A stretch of 64,000 nucleotides of DNA from Leptospira hartskeerlii (GCF_002811475.1 NZ_NPDL01000003.1:186001-250000), one strand, 5' to 3'. Positions 18,619 to 28,052 are shown, counted from the first letter of the stretch. Numbers and translations are program-made. Notes: generated by a model not told the origin, from the letters alone.

Positions 18619-19536
18619 ATGAACAAAGCCTTAGAGATAAAAAATTTGGTGAAGACCTATGCCGGAGGAGTGCAGGCCTTAAAAGGGATCGATCTGACTG
18701 TGGACGAAGGTGACTTTTTTGCACTTTTAGGTCCGAACGGTGCGGGGAAGTCCACTACGATCGGTATCCTCAGTTCCCTAGTAAATAAAACTTCCGGAGA
18801 AGTTAAAATTTACGGAGCGGATATAGACACAGAACTTACATTAGCAAAATCTTATATTGGTGTAGTTCCGCAAGAATTCAATTTTAATATATTCGAAAGA
18901 GTGGAACAGATAGTCGCCAACCAGGGAGGATATTACGGTCTTTCCAGAAAGGTAGCCGTAGAAAGGACTCACGCTTATTTAAGCCAACTCGGTCTTTACG
19001 AAAAAAGAAAAGAAGGTGCAGGAAGACTTTCCGGGGGAATGAAAAGAAGGCTCATGATAGCAAGGGCTTTAGTTCATAACCCTAAAGTACTCATTTTAGA
19101 TGAACCAACTGCAGGAGTGGATATAGAATTTAGACGTTCTCTCTGGGATTTCTTAGTAAAACTGAACGAATCCGGGATCACGATCATCCTCACCACACAT
19201 TACTTGGAAGAAGCGGAAAATCTTTGTAAGAAGATCGCGATCATAGACCAAGGAAAGATCGTAGAAAACACTTCCATGAAGGAACTTCTAGTAAAATTAG
19301 ATTCCCAGACATTCGTGTTGGATCTAAGACAACCTGTTACTTCTCCAATTGATCTAAACGGTTTTCATTTGAATAAAGTGGATGATCTTACCTTAGAAGT
19401 GGATATCGGTAAGAACAATTCATTAAACGAATTATTCCGACTTTTGGACAAAAGTGGGATCCAAATATCAAGTATGAGAAACAAGTCCAATCGATTGGAG
19501 GAACTATTCTTGAAACTAGTGGAGAAAAAATTATGA
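18619..19536 (+). CDS. ABC transporter ATP-binding protein (ABC-2 type)
   Basis: 305-residue ATPase subunit with Walker A GPNGAGKST, Q-loop VVPQEFNFN, signature LSGGMKRR, Walker B VLILDEPTAGVD and the H-loop in TTHYLEEAE. The C-terminal 80 residues form the extra domain common in DrrA/YadG-like exporters. The stop overlaps the start of the permease gene by 4 bases, so they form one transporter. The substrate is unknown. Neighbouring thiol genes invite but do not prove a link. Confidence 0.92.
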   Translation: MNKALEIKNLVKTYAGGVQALKGIDLTVDEGDFFALLGPNGAGKSTTIGILSSLVNKTSGEVKIYGADIDTELTLAKSYIGVVPQEFNFNIFERVEQIVANQGGYYGLSRKVAVERTHAYLSQLGLYEKRKEGAGRLSGGMKRRLMIARALVHNPKVLILDEPTAGVDIEFRRSLWDFLVKLNESGITIILTTHYLEEAENLCKKIAIIDQGKIVENTSMKELLVKLDSQTFVLDLRQPVTSPIDLNGFHLNKVDDLTLEVDIGKNNSLNELFRLLDKSGIQISSMRNKSNRLEELFLKLVEKKL

Positions 19537-20306
19537 ACTTCGAAGAAAAATTCAATGCATTCTCCACTATCGTTCGAAAAGAAACAGTTCGTATTCTAAG
19601 GATCTGGATCCAAACATTAATCCCTCCAGGCATTACGATTTCATTATACTTTCTGATCTTTGGAAAATTGGTCGGATCTCAAATTGGAGATGTAGGAGGT
19701 CATACCTATATCCAATTTATCGTCCCTGGACTTGTGATGATGTCCGTAATATTGAATGCATACAACAACGTAGTATCTTCTTTTTTTGGAGCAAAATTCG
19801 GAAAAAATATCGAAGAATTATTAGTCTCCCCTACTCCAGCGTATCTAATCGTTCTTGGATATTCGATTGGTGGAGTGATCCGCGGAGTTTTAGTAGGGCT
19901 TATAGTGACACTGGTATCCTTATTCTTCACTGAATTAAAATTGTACGATGTAGGGATCGTAATCATCACAGTAGCACTTTCTGCTCTGATGTTCTCTATG
20001 GGTGGATTTTTGAATGCGCTTTACGCCAAAAAATTTGACGATGTTACGATCATTCCTACCTTCATACTGACCCCACTCACCTACTTGGGCGGAGTATTCT
20101 ACTCTATTAAAATGCTTCCGGAAGGATGGCAGATTGTTTCCAAGTTCAATCCAATTCTTTATATGGTGAATGCATTTCGTTATGGATTCTTGGGAGTAAG
20201 CGATATTGATCCGGTTGAGGCAATCGGGCTTTTAGTAGTAGGCACCATTCTACTTTATTCTCTGTCCGTATTTTTACTCAGCCGTGGTTTCGGAACAAGG
20301 ACTTAA
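19533..20306 (+). CDS. ABC-2 type transporter permease
   Basis: 257-residue membrane protein with about six hydrophobic segments, and the ABC-2 signature region FNPILYMVNAFRYGFLG near the C-terminus, as in YadH/NodJ-like permeases. It overlaps the ATPase gene by 4 bases. The first BolA gene starts one base after its stop codon, so the transporter and BolA genes are probably on one transcript. Confidence 0.9.
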   Translation: MNFEEKFNAFSTIVRKETVRILRIWIQTLIPPGITISLYFLIFGKLVGSQIGDVGGHTYIQFIVPGLVMMSVILNAYNNVVSSFFGAKFGKNIEELLVSPTPAYLIVLGYSIGGVIRGVLVGLIVTLVSLFFTELKLYDVGIVIITVALSALMFSMGGFLNALYAKKFDDVTIIPTFILTPLTYLGGVFYSIKMLPEGWQIVSKFNPILYMVNAFRYGFLGVSDIDPVEAIGLLVVGTILLYSLSVFLLSRGFGTRT

Positions 20307-20307
20307 A

Positions 20308-20580
20308 ATGCAAGATATGTTTATAGAAATGGAAAGACTTCTGAGAAACGGACTTTCTCCGTCTGAATTAAGAATTGAGGATTTTTCCGAACAACATGCG
20401 GGCCATTCCGGGAACCCTACTCGCAAAAAAAGAGGAACTCATATCCGGATATTTATTACGAGTCCTGAGTTCCACGGGAAATCCCTTTTGGAACAACATC
20501 GCTCCGTTTACCGGATCATGGATCCGTTCCTAAAAGAATGGGGCGTTCATGCACTTGAATTAAAGACATCTATCCCTTAG
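20308..20580 (+). CDS. BolA-family protein
   Basis: About 90-residue BolA-like protein. The conserved core is the C-terminal FHGKSLLEQHRSVYRIM, with the family's histidine, followed by VHALELKT; BolA proteins partner with CGFS monothiol glutaredoxins through shared 2Fe-2S clusters. An in-frame GTG at 20284 would extend it into the permease gene; I prefer the ATG at 20308, preceded by AGGA at about 20297. It has an inserted basic, Gly/Arg-rich stretch (HSGNPTRKKRGTH) between the second strand and the core. One of two BolA genes upstream of the CGFS glutaredoxin gene. Confidence 0.82.
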   Translation: MQDMFIEMERLLRNGLSPSELRIEDFSEQHAGHSGNPTRKKRGTHIRIFITSPEFHGKSLLEQHRSVYRIMDPFLKEWGVHALELKTSIP

Positions 20581-20645
20581 AAAAAAGATTGTCCGGGAAG
20601 AGATTCTAAAAAGTGCTGATAGTATTAGAGTCTAAGATATAACAG

Positions 20646-20867
20646 ATGACTGTCCAAGAAATTCGGGAAAAAATCCAAGCAGGACTTCCGGGCTCGGAAG
20701 TAGAGATCCAAGATCCGTATAACGACGGAGTACATATCAAAGCGATCGTAAAGTTTTCCGGATTTGCCGGAAAGTCCATCGTGGAACAACACAGAATGGT
20801 GTACGCAACATTAAAGGACGAGTTAAAGGCAGAAGTCCACGCTTTAGGACTCGAAACCAAGGTATAA
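20646..20867 (+). CDS. BolA-family protein (BolA/IbaG-like, short)
   Basis: 73-residue minimal BolA domain with the diagnostic FAGKSIVEQHRMVYATLKDEL helix and final VHALGLETK strand. It lacks the longer N-terminus of the preceding paralogue. It lies 25 bases before the CGFS glutaredoxin gene, the classical BolA-Grx4 pairing for iron-sulfur cluster sensing or delivery. No strong ribosome-binding site is visible before the ATG. Confidence 0.88.
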   Translation: MTVQEIREKIQAGLPGSEVEIQDPYNDGVHIKAIVKFSGFAGKSIVEQHRMVYATLKDELKAEVHALGLETKV

Positions 20868-20892
20868 TAACTAACAGATAGGAACAAGTATC

Positions 20893-21204
20893 ATGGATAA
20901 AGAATTACAAGATAAGATCGAAGGATTGATCTCTTCTAAAAAAATATTTCTGTTTATGAAGGGAACTCCTGACGCTCCTATGTGCGGTTTTTCCGCAGGA
21001 GTGACCAACGTTCTCAGAAGTTTAGGTGCGGATTATAATTCGTTTAATGTTCTTTCCGACATGTCGGTCAGAGAAGGAATTAAAGAATTTGCGAACTGGC
21101 CGACCATTCCTCAGTTATACATTGACGGAGAATTTATAGGCGGGCACGATATCGTCGTTGAAATGGCAAGAAGCGGAGAACTTCAGAAAAAGATCGGTGC
21201 TTAA
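20893..21204 (+). CDS. grxD: monothiol glutaredoxin, Grx4 family
   Basis: 103-residue CGFS-type glutaredoxin. Cys31 in PMCGFS is the single active-site cysteine, Lys23 in FMKGT and the WPTIPQLYIDGEFIGG loop bind glutathione. Such proteins carry glutathione-ligated 2Fe-2S clusters and work with BolA, encoded just upstream. AGGAA lies about 12 bases before the ATG. The next glutaredoxin gene starts one base after the stop. Confidence 0.95.
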   Translation: MDKELQDKIEGLISSKKIFLFMKGTPDAPMCGFSAGVTNVLRSLGADYNSFNVLSDMSVREGIKEFANWPTIPQLYIDGEFIGGHDIVVEMARSGELQKKIGA

Positions 21205-21205
21205 T

Positions 21206-21466
21206 ATGATGAAACTCTTCCAATACGATACTTGTCCTTATTGCGCCTTTGTTCGTGGCCATTTTTCTGAAATGGGCCTCAAAGAAGGTAAGGACTACGA
21301 ATTGGTCGAGGCCAGCAGAGGAACCCCAGGAAGAGAGGAAGTCCTACGTTTAGGAGGACTCTCTCAGGTTCCTTTTCTGGTAGATGGCGATATTAAAATG
21401 TATGAATCCAGAGATATTGTAGACTACGTAAAAAGTAAGATCCAAAAATTAGGAACTGTATCCTAA
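21206..21466 (+). CDS. glutaredoxin, dithiol CPYC type
   Basis: About 86-residue thioredoxin-fold protein with active site CPYC (Cys10, Cys13), then LSQVPFLVDGD with the cis-proline and MYESRDIVDYV, the glutathione-binding end. It would reduce disulfides or glutathione mixed disulfides using reduced glutathione. The frame extends upstream into grxD, but the tandem ATGs at 21206/21209 directly after the grxD stop are the sensible start. Its 3' end overlaps the convergent ATP-grasp gene by 18 bases. Confidence 0.88.
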   Translation: MMKLFQYDTCPYCAFVRGHFSEMGLKEGKDYELVEASRGTPGREEVLRLGGLSQVPFLVDGDIKMYESRDIVDYVKSKIQKLGTVS

Positions 21467-22480
21467 TACGTCCAAAATTTTCTCTCCCACCTTTCTATTT
21501 TTTCCTGAATAGGGATAATTATGAATATATAATACAGGATTGAAGTTTAGTTCTAAAATCCTATAATCGCCCTCGGCTTCCAGATTTTTTACAATAATAT
21601 CCACACCACAGATCTTTGCTTCCACCGCTTTTGCCGCTTGTACAGCAAGTTTTTTATAAGAAGAATGTGCAATATCGGTTACATCTACGGAATCTCCTCC
21701 CGTACTGATATTCGAGTTTTTACGGATAAAAACTTTTTCACCGGCAGCAGGGATGGATTCCGGAGTTTTTCCGGATTCTGTTAAAACGTTTAGTTCAGTA
21801 TCATCCAATCGGATCTTTTCCAAAGGAGTCACATGACCTACTCCTCTTCTTGGATCTTGATTCTTTTCTTCTATCAATTCTCGGATGGACTTTTTACCAT
21901 CACCTATTATATTCGCAGGGATACGATTGCAAACGGCGACACATTCGTCTCCGATCACCAAAAACCTGTATTCGTTTCCTTCTGCGAATTCCTCTACGAT
22001 TGCAGTTTCGGAAAATCCGAGTGCAATTTCCAGTGCCTTCTTCTTTTCTTCATTAGAAGAAGAAGATGGAAGAATACTGATCCCAATCCCGAAATTGGTA
22101 GTAACAGGTTTAACCACCATTTTTTTATCTGAATTTTTATTTAAGAATTCCAGTCCAGAGTTTAGATCCGAAACAGCCGTCCCTCGCGGGACGAGTATAT
22201 TCGATTCTTCTAAAATACGTTTTGTAATGGTTTTGTTTTCCATCACGAGGAAGGTCATATAAGAGTCCAATTCCGTTTTAGAGGCTTCCTTTACAAGCCT
22301 AGTGATCCCCTGCCCTTGAATTCGGATAAAATGACTGGGACGATCTAAAATTTCGATTTCTAATCCTCGATTAAGCGCATCTCGGATCACGATCTGAGTC
22401 GAGATTTCAAGATCCTCGAATCCTTTTAAGATAAATTCGTTCGGATCTAATTTTTGACCGGCTTCCAGTTTATATTTCAA
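21449..22480 (-). CDS. ATP-grasp ligase, GshF C-terminal type (probable glutathione synthetase)
   Basis: 343-residue ATP-grasp enzyme. From about residue 80 it parallels the C-terminal half of bifunctional GshF (GshAB): NKTITKRILEESNILVPRG, VVKPVTTNFGIGISI, VEEFAEGNEYRFLVIGDE, RIPANIIGDG, RKNSNISTGGDSVDVTD, CGVDIIV and ELNFNPVLYIHNYPYSGK. It would add glycine to gamma-glutamylcysteine. It overlaps gshA by 4 bases, so the two GshF halves appear as separate, coupled genes. It is not homologous to E. coli GshB outside the ATP-grasp fold. Cyanophycin-synthetase-like activity is an alternative, but gshA adjacency argues for glutathione. Confidence 0.85.
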   Translation of the reverse strand: MKYKLEAGQKLDPNEFILKGFEDLEISTQIVIRDALNRGLEIEILDRPSHFIRIQGQGITRLVKEASKTELDSYMTFLVMENKTITKRILEESNILVPRGTAVSDLNSGLEFLNKNSDKKMVVKPVTTNFGIGISILPSSSSNEEKKKALEIALGFSETAIVEEFAEGNEYRFLVIGDECVAVCNRIPANIIGDGKKSIRELIEEKNQDPRRGVGHVTPLEKIRLDDTELNVLTESGKTPESIPAAGEKVFIRKNSNISTGGDSVDVTDIAHSSYKKLAVQAAKAVEAKICGVDIIVKNLEAEGDYRILELNFNPVLYIHNYPYSGKNRKVGEKILDVLGYSS

Positions 22481-24018
22481 TGGTTGCAGATCCTTGCAGT
22501 CGGATTCTTTTTTACCTTTTCCGCTTCTTCTATTTTGATCTTTTCCGCAATGGACTTTTGGACTTCCTTGACAAACATATTAAATTTGCCCGGAGTTAGT
22601 TCCATCTGAGATTGGATCCTATAATTTTCTTTAGCCAAATGAATTCCAAGATCTCTAAACTCCCAATCCTCTTTTAGGATACGATCCATCAATTTTCCGG
22701 AAGGAGTACACGAAGTGTCTTCCCAACGTTTATTCATGATGTTTAGAATTTCTTGGTAGAATCTTTTTCCAGTATGACGGTCCAATTCTTCCGCGATAGG
22801 CTTGAGGCTCTGAGTGAATTCTTTTCCTCTAGTTAAGAAATCTTGTTCTTCTCCATCATCGCTTAAAACTTTTAGGCCAGGTTTTCTTCCTTCCCAGATA
22901 ATTCGTTTTGTATTTTCTCTAATCCTAAGCTTTTCCTTTTGATCAATCGATTTGCTCTCCCTCAGCAATCCATCCAGAAGAACCATCTGAATATAACCGA
23001 GACTTGGCTTATGAATTCCAGTCGGGGATTCAGGCTGAAGATCTAAACAACGGATCTCGATATATTGGATCCCTCTGTTTTGAAGAGCATCCAGCGGCCT
23101 TTCGTCGTTTTTAGGGATTTGTTTGGGTCGGATCGGAGAATAAAACTCGTTTTCTATCTGAAGATAATGATCGTTTAGCTGGTTTGGAATTCCACCATAG
23201 GGTTGGTATTTTGTATAAGGAGTGCTAACCGCATAACACATCCCATCTATATATTCCTTTAATGAATTATAATTAATCGGAAGTTCATCCTGCACCTTAC
23301 TTGTGTATCCTATCTCACTCATCCTCAAAGAAGTAGCGTAAGGAGCGTAATAAGTATGGTTCTTATGTTTTATGAAAGGGAAATTGCTCTTAACAGGTAA
23401 GAAAGTCTCATCAAATACCGGAGTTGCTCCCGTTAAGTATAAAATTTCAGGAACCCTTCTCATAAAATTTCGGGTAACAGAAAGATAAAGTTCGGAAATT
23501 TCCTCTTTGGTGAACGCTTGGATCTCTTTACCTAAAATTTGTTTTAAGAATAAATTCGAAAAAGAAAAATTATAATGCACGCCGGAAATTGTCTGCATCC
23601 TTCTTCCATAACGTAGACCTAAACCGTTTCTATAGACTGTTTTCCATTCTCCGGAAAAAGAATGACCGTATTGTCCGAGAGGAATATCCTTATCTTCTTT
23701 AGGAAGAATGGGAGGCATACTGAAAGGCCAGATCCATTCTTCTTTTAAATGCCTAGAAGTGAATATATGCAAATCTTGTAATTCTCTTACAATTGCCTCA
23801 ATTCTAGGCCTAGGATTTGTAGCAAATTCAAGTTGTGGTTCCGAAAAATCAGTCTTAATAAAATGGTTCGTAAGACTGGAACCTAAGGATTCCGGATGGG
23901 GAGTAGTAGAAATCCTTCCATCGAAAAATATACGCATACTTTCCTTTTCCAATCCATGTTTTGCTTTTACAGCATGACGTAGATTCGGAAATACCGGAGT
24001 TTTAGCGGATCGATTCAT
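22477..24018 (-). CDS. gshA: glutamate--cysteine ligase
   Basis: 513-residue gamma-glutamylcysteine ligase of the E. coli GshA/GshF N-terminal type: HGLEKESMR near residue 22, TTPHPESLGSSLT, the TDFSEPQLEFAT segment, PFSMPP, YGHSFSG, YRNGLGLRYGRRMQTISGVHYNFS and IEIRCLDLQP. It makes gamma-glutamylcysteine, the first and usually limiting step of glutathione synthesis. Length is close to E. coli GshA (about 518). It is 27 bases after the ggt gene and overlaps the ATP-grasp ligase by 4 bases, in the operon headed by the ECF sigma factor. Confidence 0.93.
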   Translation of the reverse strand: MNRSAKTPVFPNLRHAVKAKHGLEKESMRIFFDGRISTTPHPESLGSSLTNHFIKTDFSEPQLEFATNPRPRIEAIVRELQDLHIFTSRHLKEEWIWPFSMPPILPKEDKDIPLGQYGHSFSGEWKTVYRNGLGLRYGRRMQTISGVHYNFSFSNLFLKQILGKEIQAFTKEEISELYLSVTRNFMRRVPEILYLTGATPVFDETFLPVKSNFPFIKHKNHTYYAPYATSLRMSEIGYTSKVQDELPINYNSLKEYIDGMCYAVSTPYTKYQPYGGIPNQLNDHYLQIENEFYSPIRPKQIPKNDERPLDALQNRGIQYIEIRCLDLQPESPTGIHKPSLGYIQMVLLDGLLRESKSIDQKEKLRIRENTKRIIWEGRKPGLKVLSDDGEEQDFLTRGKEFTQSLKPIAEELDRHTGKRFYQEILNIMNKRWEDTSCTPSGKLMDRILKEDWEFRDLGIHLAKENYRIQSQMELTPGKFNMFVKEVQKSIAEKIKIEEAEKVKKNPTARICNH

Positions 24019-24045
24019 TTTATATTCCTAACTATTTTTTTAATA

Positions 24046-25809
24046 TTATTCTCCCAAAGGGATCCCGTCTCCCCGTGGGTCTGCCGCACCATACAATGTA
24101 CCATTCTCTCTTTTTACACAGAATAGTTTTGCCATATTGTTACCGAGCCTAACCTCGTGCTTTTTGGCTTTTAATTGATTGAAAGTAGCTGTATCAGTTG
24201 CAGGGCCTTCAATAGAAAGTGCATCCGGAAAGAACTGATGATGGATCCTTCCTCTTGCAACCGACTCATACAAAGTCAAATTTAAGTCTAAGCTAAACAA
24301 TATGGATTGTAAAACCGCATTTACTATATAAGAACCGCCTGGCGCTCCAGTGACTAAAAAGGTTTCTCCATTTTTCAAAACTATAGTAGGAGACATGGAG
24401 CTCAAAGGAGTCTTTCCTGGCTGGATAGAATTTGCTTCTGCACCGATAAGACCGTACACGTTAGGCTCTCCAGGCGAACGACTAAAATCATCCATTGTAT
24501 CGTTCAGAACGAAACCGTATCCTTCGAGCACAACTGCAGCACCAAATCTATAATTGATAGAATGTGTGGTAGAAACTGCATTTCCTTCCGCATCCACGAC
24601 GGAAATATGAGTGGTCTGAGGAGATTCTGCTTTTAAGTTTAACCTGCTTAAATATGTAGAACTTGGAGTCGCTTTTCCAGGATTAAAGTCCGAAATTTTT
24701 TCTTTGGCGTATTCGGAAGAGATCAAAGTTTCGACGGGGATCTTAGTATATCCTGGATCTCCGCCAAGAACTGCTCTATCAGAATATCCTCTTCTCATGA
24801 CTTCTGCCAAAAAATGATAATAATCGCTTTGGGAGAAATCATACATGGAATGAAGTTCTTTTGTTTCCAACATCTTTAACATTGTAAAAAGATGAACTCC
24901 CGACGAAGGAGGAAACATTGTCCTAATATTATAATTTCTATATGTAATCTCTAAAGGTTTTTCTTCTCGTACCTTATAGTTTTTCAGATCGTTAAAATGG
25001 ATTGGACCGCCATTTGAAGAAACTTCTTCTGCGAGAGCCTTCGCAATTGCACCTGTGTAAAAATCCTTTTCCCCAGTTTCCGAAATGATCCTTAGAGTTT
25101 TTGCCAGATCTTTTTGGATGAAAACTTCTCCAGGCTCAGGGTTCTTTCCTCCAGGTATAAAGATCTTTTTCATTCCAGGACTCATGTCTTGTTCTGATTC
25201 CTGGATTGCCTCGGAAAGATCTGGATAAACTACAAATCCATCTTCTGCCAATCGAATAGCAGGAGCTAAAACCTCTTTTAGAGGAAGTTTCCCGAACTTT
25301 TTATGGATCTGCACAAGACCAGCCACCATTCCAGGAACACCAACCGATTTGTATCCGAGCAAAGATTCTTCCTTCGGACGACCTTTATACATATTACGAT
25401 TTGCTAAAGAAGGTGCCCTTTCCCTAAAGTCAAAAGCGTATGACTTTCCGGATTTTGCATGATGATAGACCAAAAATCCACCGCCTCCAATTCCGGTGGA
25501 AGAAGGACGGGTAACGGAAACTGCAAAAGAAGAAGCGACCGCCACGTCGATCGTGTTACCTCCCTTTTTATAGATTTCCAGTCCCACCTTGGAAGCGTCT
25601 ATGGAGTCCGTAGAGATCATGATCTTTTTGGATTCTGCAAACAAAGTGTTCGGATCTATCCCGAACTTAGGAGCAATAAGGTTTTGGGTGGAAACCTCTC
25701 TACCTTCGATGATTAGTACATTCTTCTTGCAAGATCCAAAAACAAGAAGAAGCAAAATAGAAAGGATGAAGAAACTTTTTGAATTAGGTCTAACCGTTCT
25801 AAAAGACAT
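24046..25809 (-). CDS. ggt: gamma-glutamyltransferase, predicted lipoprotein
   Basis: 587-residue Ntn-hydrolase that cleaves the gamma-glutamyl bond of glutathione. The precursor is processed before Thr399 in QTTHISVVD; further motifs are STGIGGGGFLVYH, NDTMDDFS, PLSSMSPTIV and VTGAPGGSYI. The N-terminus has a hydrophobic signal ending in VFGSC (Cys27), so it is probably a lipid-anchored periplasmic enzyme instead of the soluble E. coli form. It overlaps clpA by one base and is followed by gshA, linking extracytoplasmic glutathione breakdown with synthesis in one operon. Confidence 0.93.
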   Translation of the reverse strand: MSFRTVRPNSKSFFILSILLLLVFGSCKKNVLIIEGREVSTQNLIAPKFGIDPNTLFAESKKIMISTDSIDASKVGLEIYKKGGNTIDVAVASSFAVSVTRPSSTGIGGGGFLVYHHAKSGKSYAFDFRERAPSLANRNMYKGRPKEESLLGYKSVGVPGMVAGLVQIHKKFGKLPLKEVLAPAIRLAEDGFVVYPDLSEAIQESEQDMSPGMKKIFIPGGKNPEPGEVFIQKDLAKTLRIISETGEKDFYTGAIAKALAEEVSSNGGPIHFNDLKNYKVREEKPLEITYRNYNIRTMFPPSSGVHLFTMLKMLETKELHSMYDFSQSDYYHFLAEVMRRGYSDRAVLGGDPGYTKIPVETLISSEYAKEKISDFNPGKATPSSTYLSRLNLKAESPQTTHISVVDAEGNAVSTTHSINYRFGAAVVLEGYGFVLNDTMDDFSRSPGEPNVYGLIGAEANSIQPGKTPLSSMSPTIVLKNGETFLVTGAPGGSYIVNAVLQSILFSLDLNLTLYESVARGRIHHQFFPDALSIEGPATDTATFNQLKAKKHEVRLGNNMAKLFCVKRENGTLYGAADPRGDGIPLGE

Positions 25810-28052
25810 TATTTTTCTCTAGAACGGAAGACTAATTTAAGTTCCTCGTTTTGTATTTCCAAATTCACATCTCCACCGTTTTTTAATTCGCCGAACAGGA
25901 TCTCTTCAGAGAGTTTTTTGGAAATATTAGAATCTATCCACCTTTGCACTGGCCTTGCCCCGAACAGAGGGTCATAGGATTTTTTAGCGATCCAAAGTAA
26001 AACTTCTTCTCCGTAATGAAGTTGGATACTTTTCTCTTTCAGTCTAGTTTCGAGAAGCTCTAACTGTTTGCGAACTACCTTAGAAACAGTTCCCTCATCC
26101 AGAGAAGAAAATTCTATCACTGCAGTTAGCCTATTTCTAAACTCAGGAGAAAACTGTTTTTCGATAGCTTTTAACCCACGGTCGGTCAAAGCAGTATTAT
26201 CGAATCCTAATGGATTAGAAGCTCTCTCTCTGGCACCAGTATTTGTAGTCATGATGAGAATGACCTGTTTGAAATCCGCCTTTCTACCATTATTATCAGT
26301 TAAAGTGGCATGGTCCATGATCTGAAGTAGAATATTATAAATATCTTCGTGAGCCTTTTCAATTTCATCCAAAAGTAGAACACAATGAGGAGTGCGGACG
26401 ATCGCATCTGTCAATTGCCCACCTTGTTCAAAACCAACGTAACCGGGAGGAGAACCTATAAGGCGAGAAACAGTATGTTTTTCCATGTATTCGCTCATAT
26501 CGAATCGGATGAATTCTATGCCTAAGATAGCAGCGAGCTGCTTGGATAACTCGGTTTTACCTACACCGGTAGGCCCCGCGAATAAGAAAGATCCGACAGG
26601 TTTTCCTGGCTCAGATAATCCACTTCTGGAAAGTCGGATCGCTTGGACAAGCTCGATCACTGCCTTGTCTTGGCCGTAAATTTTGCGCTTTAATTCCTCA
26701 TCCAAAGCTTTTAGTTTTTCTCTATCGTCCGCTTTTACAGTTCTTGGAGGAATTTTAGAAATTTTTGATACTAATTCTTCAATCTCTTTTACACTCACGA
26801 TCTTGGACTTGGAACTTTCTCTGAGTTTAACTTTAGCTCCTGCCTCATCGATTAAATCGATCGCCTTGTCTGGAAGTTTGCGATCTAGAATATAACGTTC
26901 TGCGAGTCTCGCCGCTTCTTCTACCGCTTGGTGAGAATATTTTACTGAGTGGAATTGTTCGTATTTAGGAAGAAGTCCTTTTAAGATCTGGATGGTCTCT
27001 TCTACACTTGGTTCGTTTACTTCTAATTTTTGGAATCTTCTAGAAAGAGCATGGTCCTTCTCGAAGATCGCTTTGTATTCCTTATAAGTTGTAGTCCCTA
27101 TACAACGTAGTTCCCCATTAGAGAGCGCGGGTTTCAAAAGGTTAGAAGCATCTAAAGATCCTCCTGACACGGCGCCTGCACCTATGATCGTATGGATCTC
27201 ATCCACAAATAATACATTATCAGGATCGGAAGAAATAGCCTGCACTACATTCTTCAGTCTTTCCTCGAACTCACCTCTGAACTTGGTTCCTGCGAGTAGA
27301 AGTCCCATGTCCAAAGAATATACTTTCGTATTTTTTAATACATCCGGAACTTTTCCGTTTATTATCTGAAGGGCCAAACCTTCTACAATCGCAGTTTTTC
27401 CTACTCCTGCATCTCCTACAAAGATAGGATTGTTTTTACGTCGTCTTGCTAAAATATGAATCGTTCTTTCAAGCTCTTCCGCTCTTCCGACTAAAGGATC
27501 CAACTTACCTTGGCTTGCTTTTTCAGTCAGATTCACACAGAAATCGGACAAAGGATCTCCGCTTTGTTTTTTGGAAGTCTCATCGGTAGAATTTCCTTCT
27601 CCTACCTTCTCTCCTGATTTTTTGATTCCATGCGAAATATAACGAACCACATCAAGGCGGGAAATATCCTGCCTTCCCAAAAAGAAAACTGCATGAGACT
27701 GATCTTCTCTAAACAGAGAAGCTAAGACATAGCTCCCGTCCAATTTTTTCTTTTCTGTAGATTGTACTTGAAAAGCGGCTAACTGAAGGACTCTTTGAGC
27801 TCCTATTGTATATTCAGGCTCGATCTCTCCAAAAGATTCCGGAACTGATTCCATTTCAGTATCTAAATATTCCTTTAACTCAGAACGTAACTGATCCAAG
27901 TCCGCGCCGCATGCGATCAGAACCTCTGCCGCAACCGGATCGTAAGTTAAGGAAAGGAGAATATGTTCAAGAGTAATGTATTCGTTTCTTCTCTTGAGGG
28001 CTTCTGTTCTTGCTTGATTTAGAGATTTTTCTAGTTCTTCGGATAATGTCAT
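25809..28052 (-). CDS. clpA: Clp protease ATP-binding subunit ClpA
   Basis: 747-residue AAA+ unfoldase with an N-terminal double repeat (residues 1-145), D1 with Walker A GDAGVGKT and Walker B VLFVDEIHT, and D2 with GPTGVGKT and LLLDEIEKAH. Length and the absence of a long middle domain fit ClpA, not ClpB or ClpC. It feeds substrates to ClpP, which is not in this window. The gene overlaps clpS by 4 bases upstream and ggt by one base downstream. Confidence 0.95.
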   Translation of the reverse strand: MTLSEELEKSLNQARTEALKRRNEYITLEHILLSLTYDPVAAEVLIACGADLDQLRSELKEYLDTEMESVPESFGEIEPEYTIGAQRVLQLAAFQVQSTEKKKLDGSYVLASLFREDQSHAVFFLGRQDISRLDVVRYISHGIKKSGEKVGEGNSTDETSKKQSGDPLSDFCVNLTEKASQGKLDPLVGRAEELERTIHILARRRKNNPIFVGDAGVGKTAIVEGLALQIINGKVPDVLKNTKVYSLDMGLLLAGTKFRGEFEERLKNVVQAISSDPDNVLFVDEIHTIIGAGAVSGGSLDASNLLKPALSNGELRCIGTTTYKEYKAIFEKDHALSRRFQKLEVNEPSVEETIQILKGLLPKYEQFHSVKYSHQAVEEAARLAERYILDRKLPDKAIDLIDEAGAKVKLRESSKSKIVSVKEIEELVSKISKIPPRTVKADDREKLKALDEELKRKIYGQDKAVIELVQAIRLSRSGLSEPGKPVGSFLFAGPTGVGKTELSKQLAAILGIEFIRFDMSEYMEKHTVSRLIGSPPGYVGFEQGGQLTDAIVRTPHCVLLLDEIEKAHEDIYNILLQIMDHATLTDNNGRKADFKQVILIMTTNTGARERASNPLGFDNTALTDRGLKAIEKQFSPEFRNRLTAVIEFSSLDEGTVSKVVRKQLELLETRLKEKSIQLHYGEEVLLWIAKKSYDPLFGARPVQRWIDSNISKKLSEEILFGELKNGGDVNLEIQNEELKLVFRSREK

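Noticed and set aside
21833..22262. Overlapping open frames antisense to the ATP-grasp gene
   Set aside because: Translations are low-complexity mirrors; the sense strand has complete GshF-type motifs.
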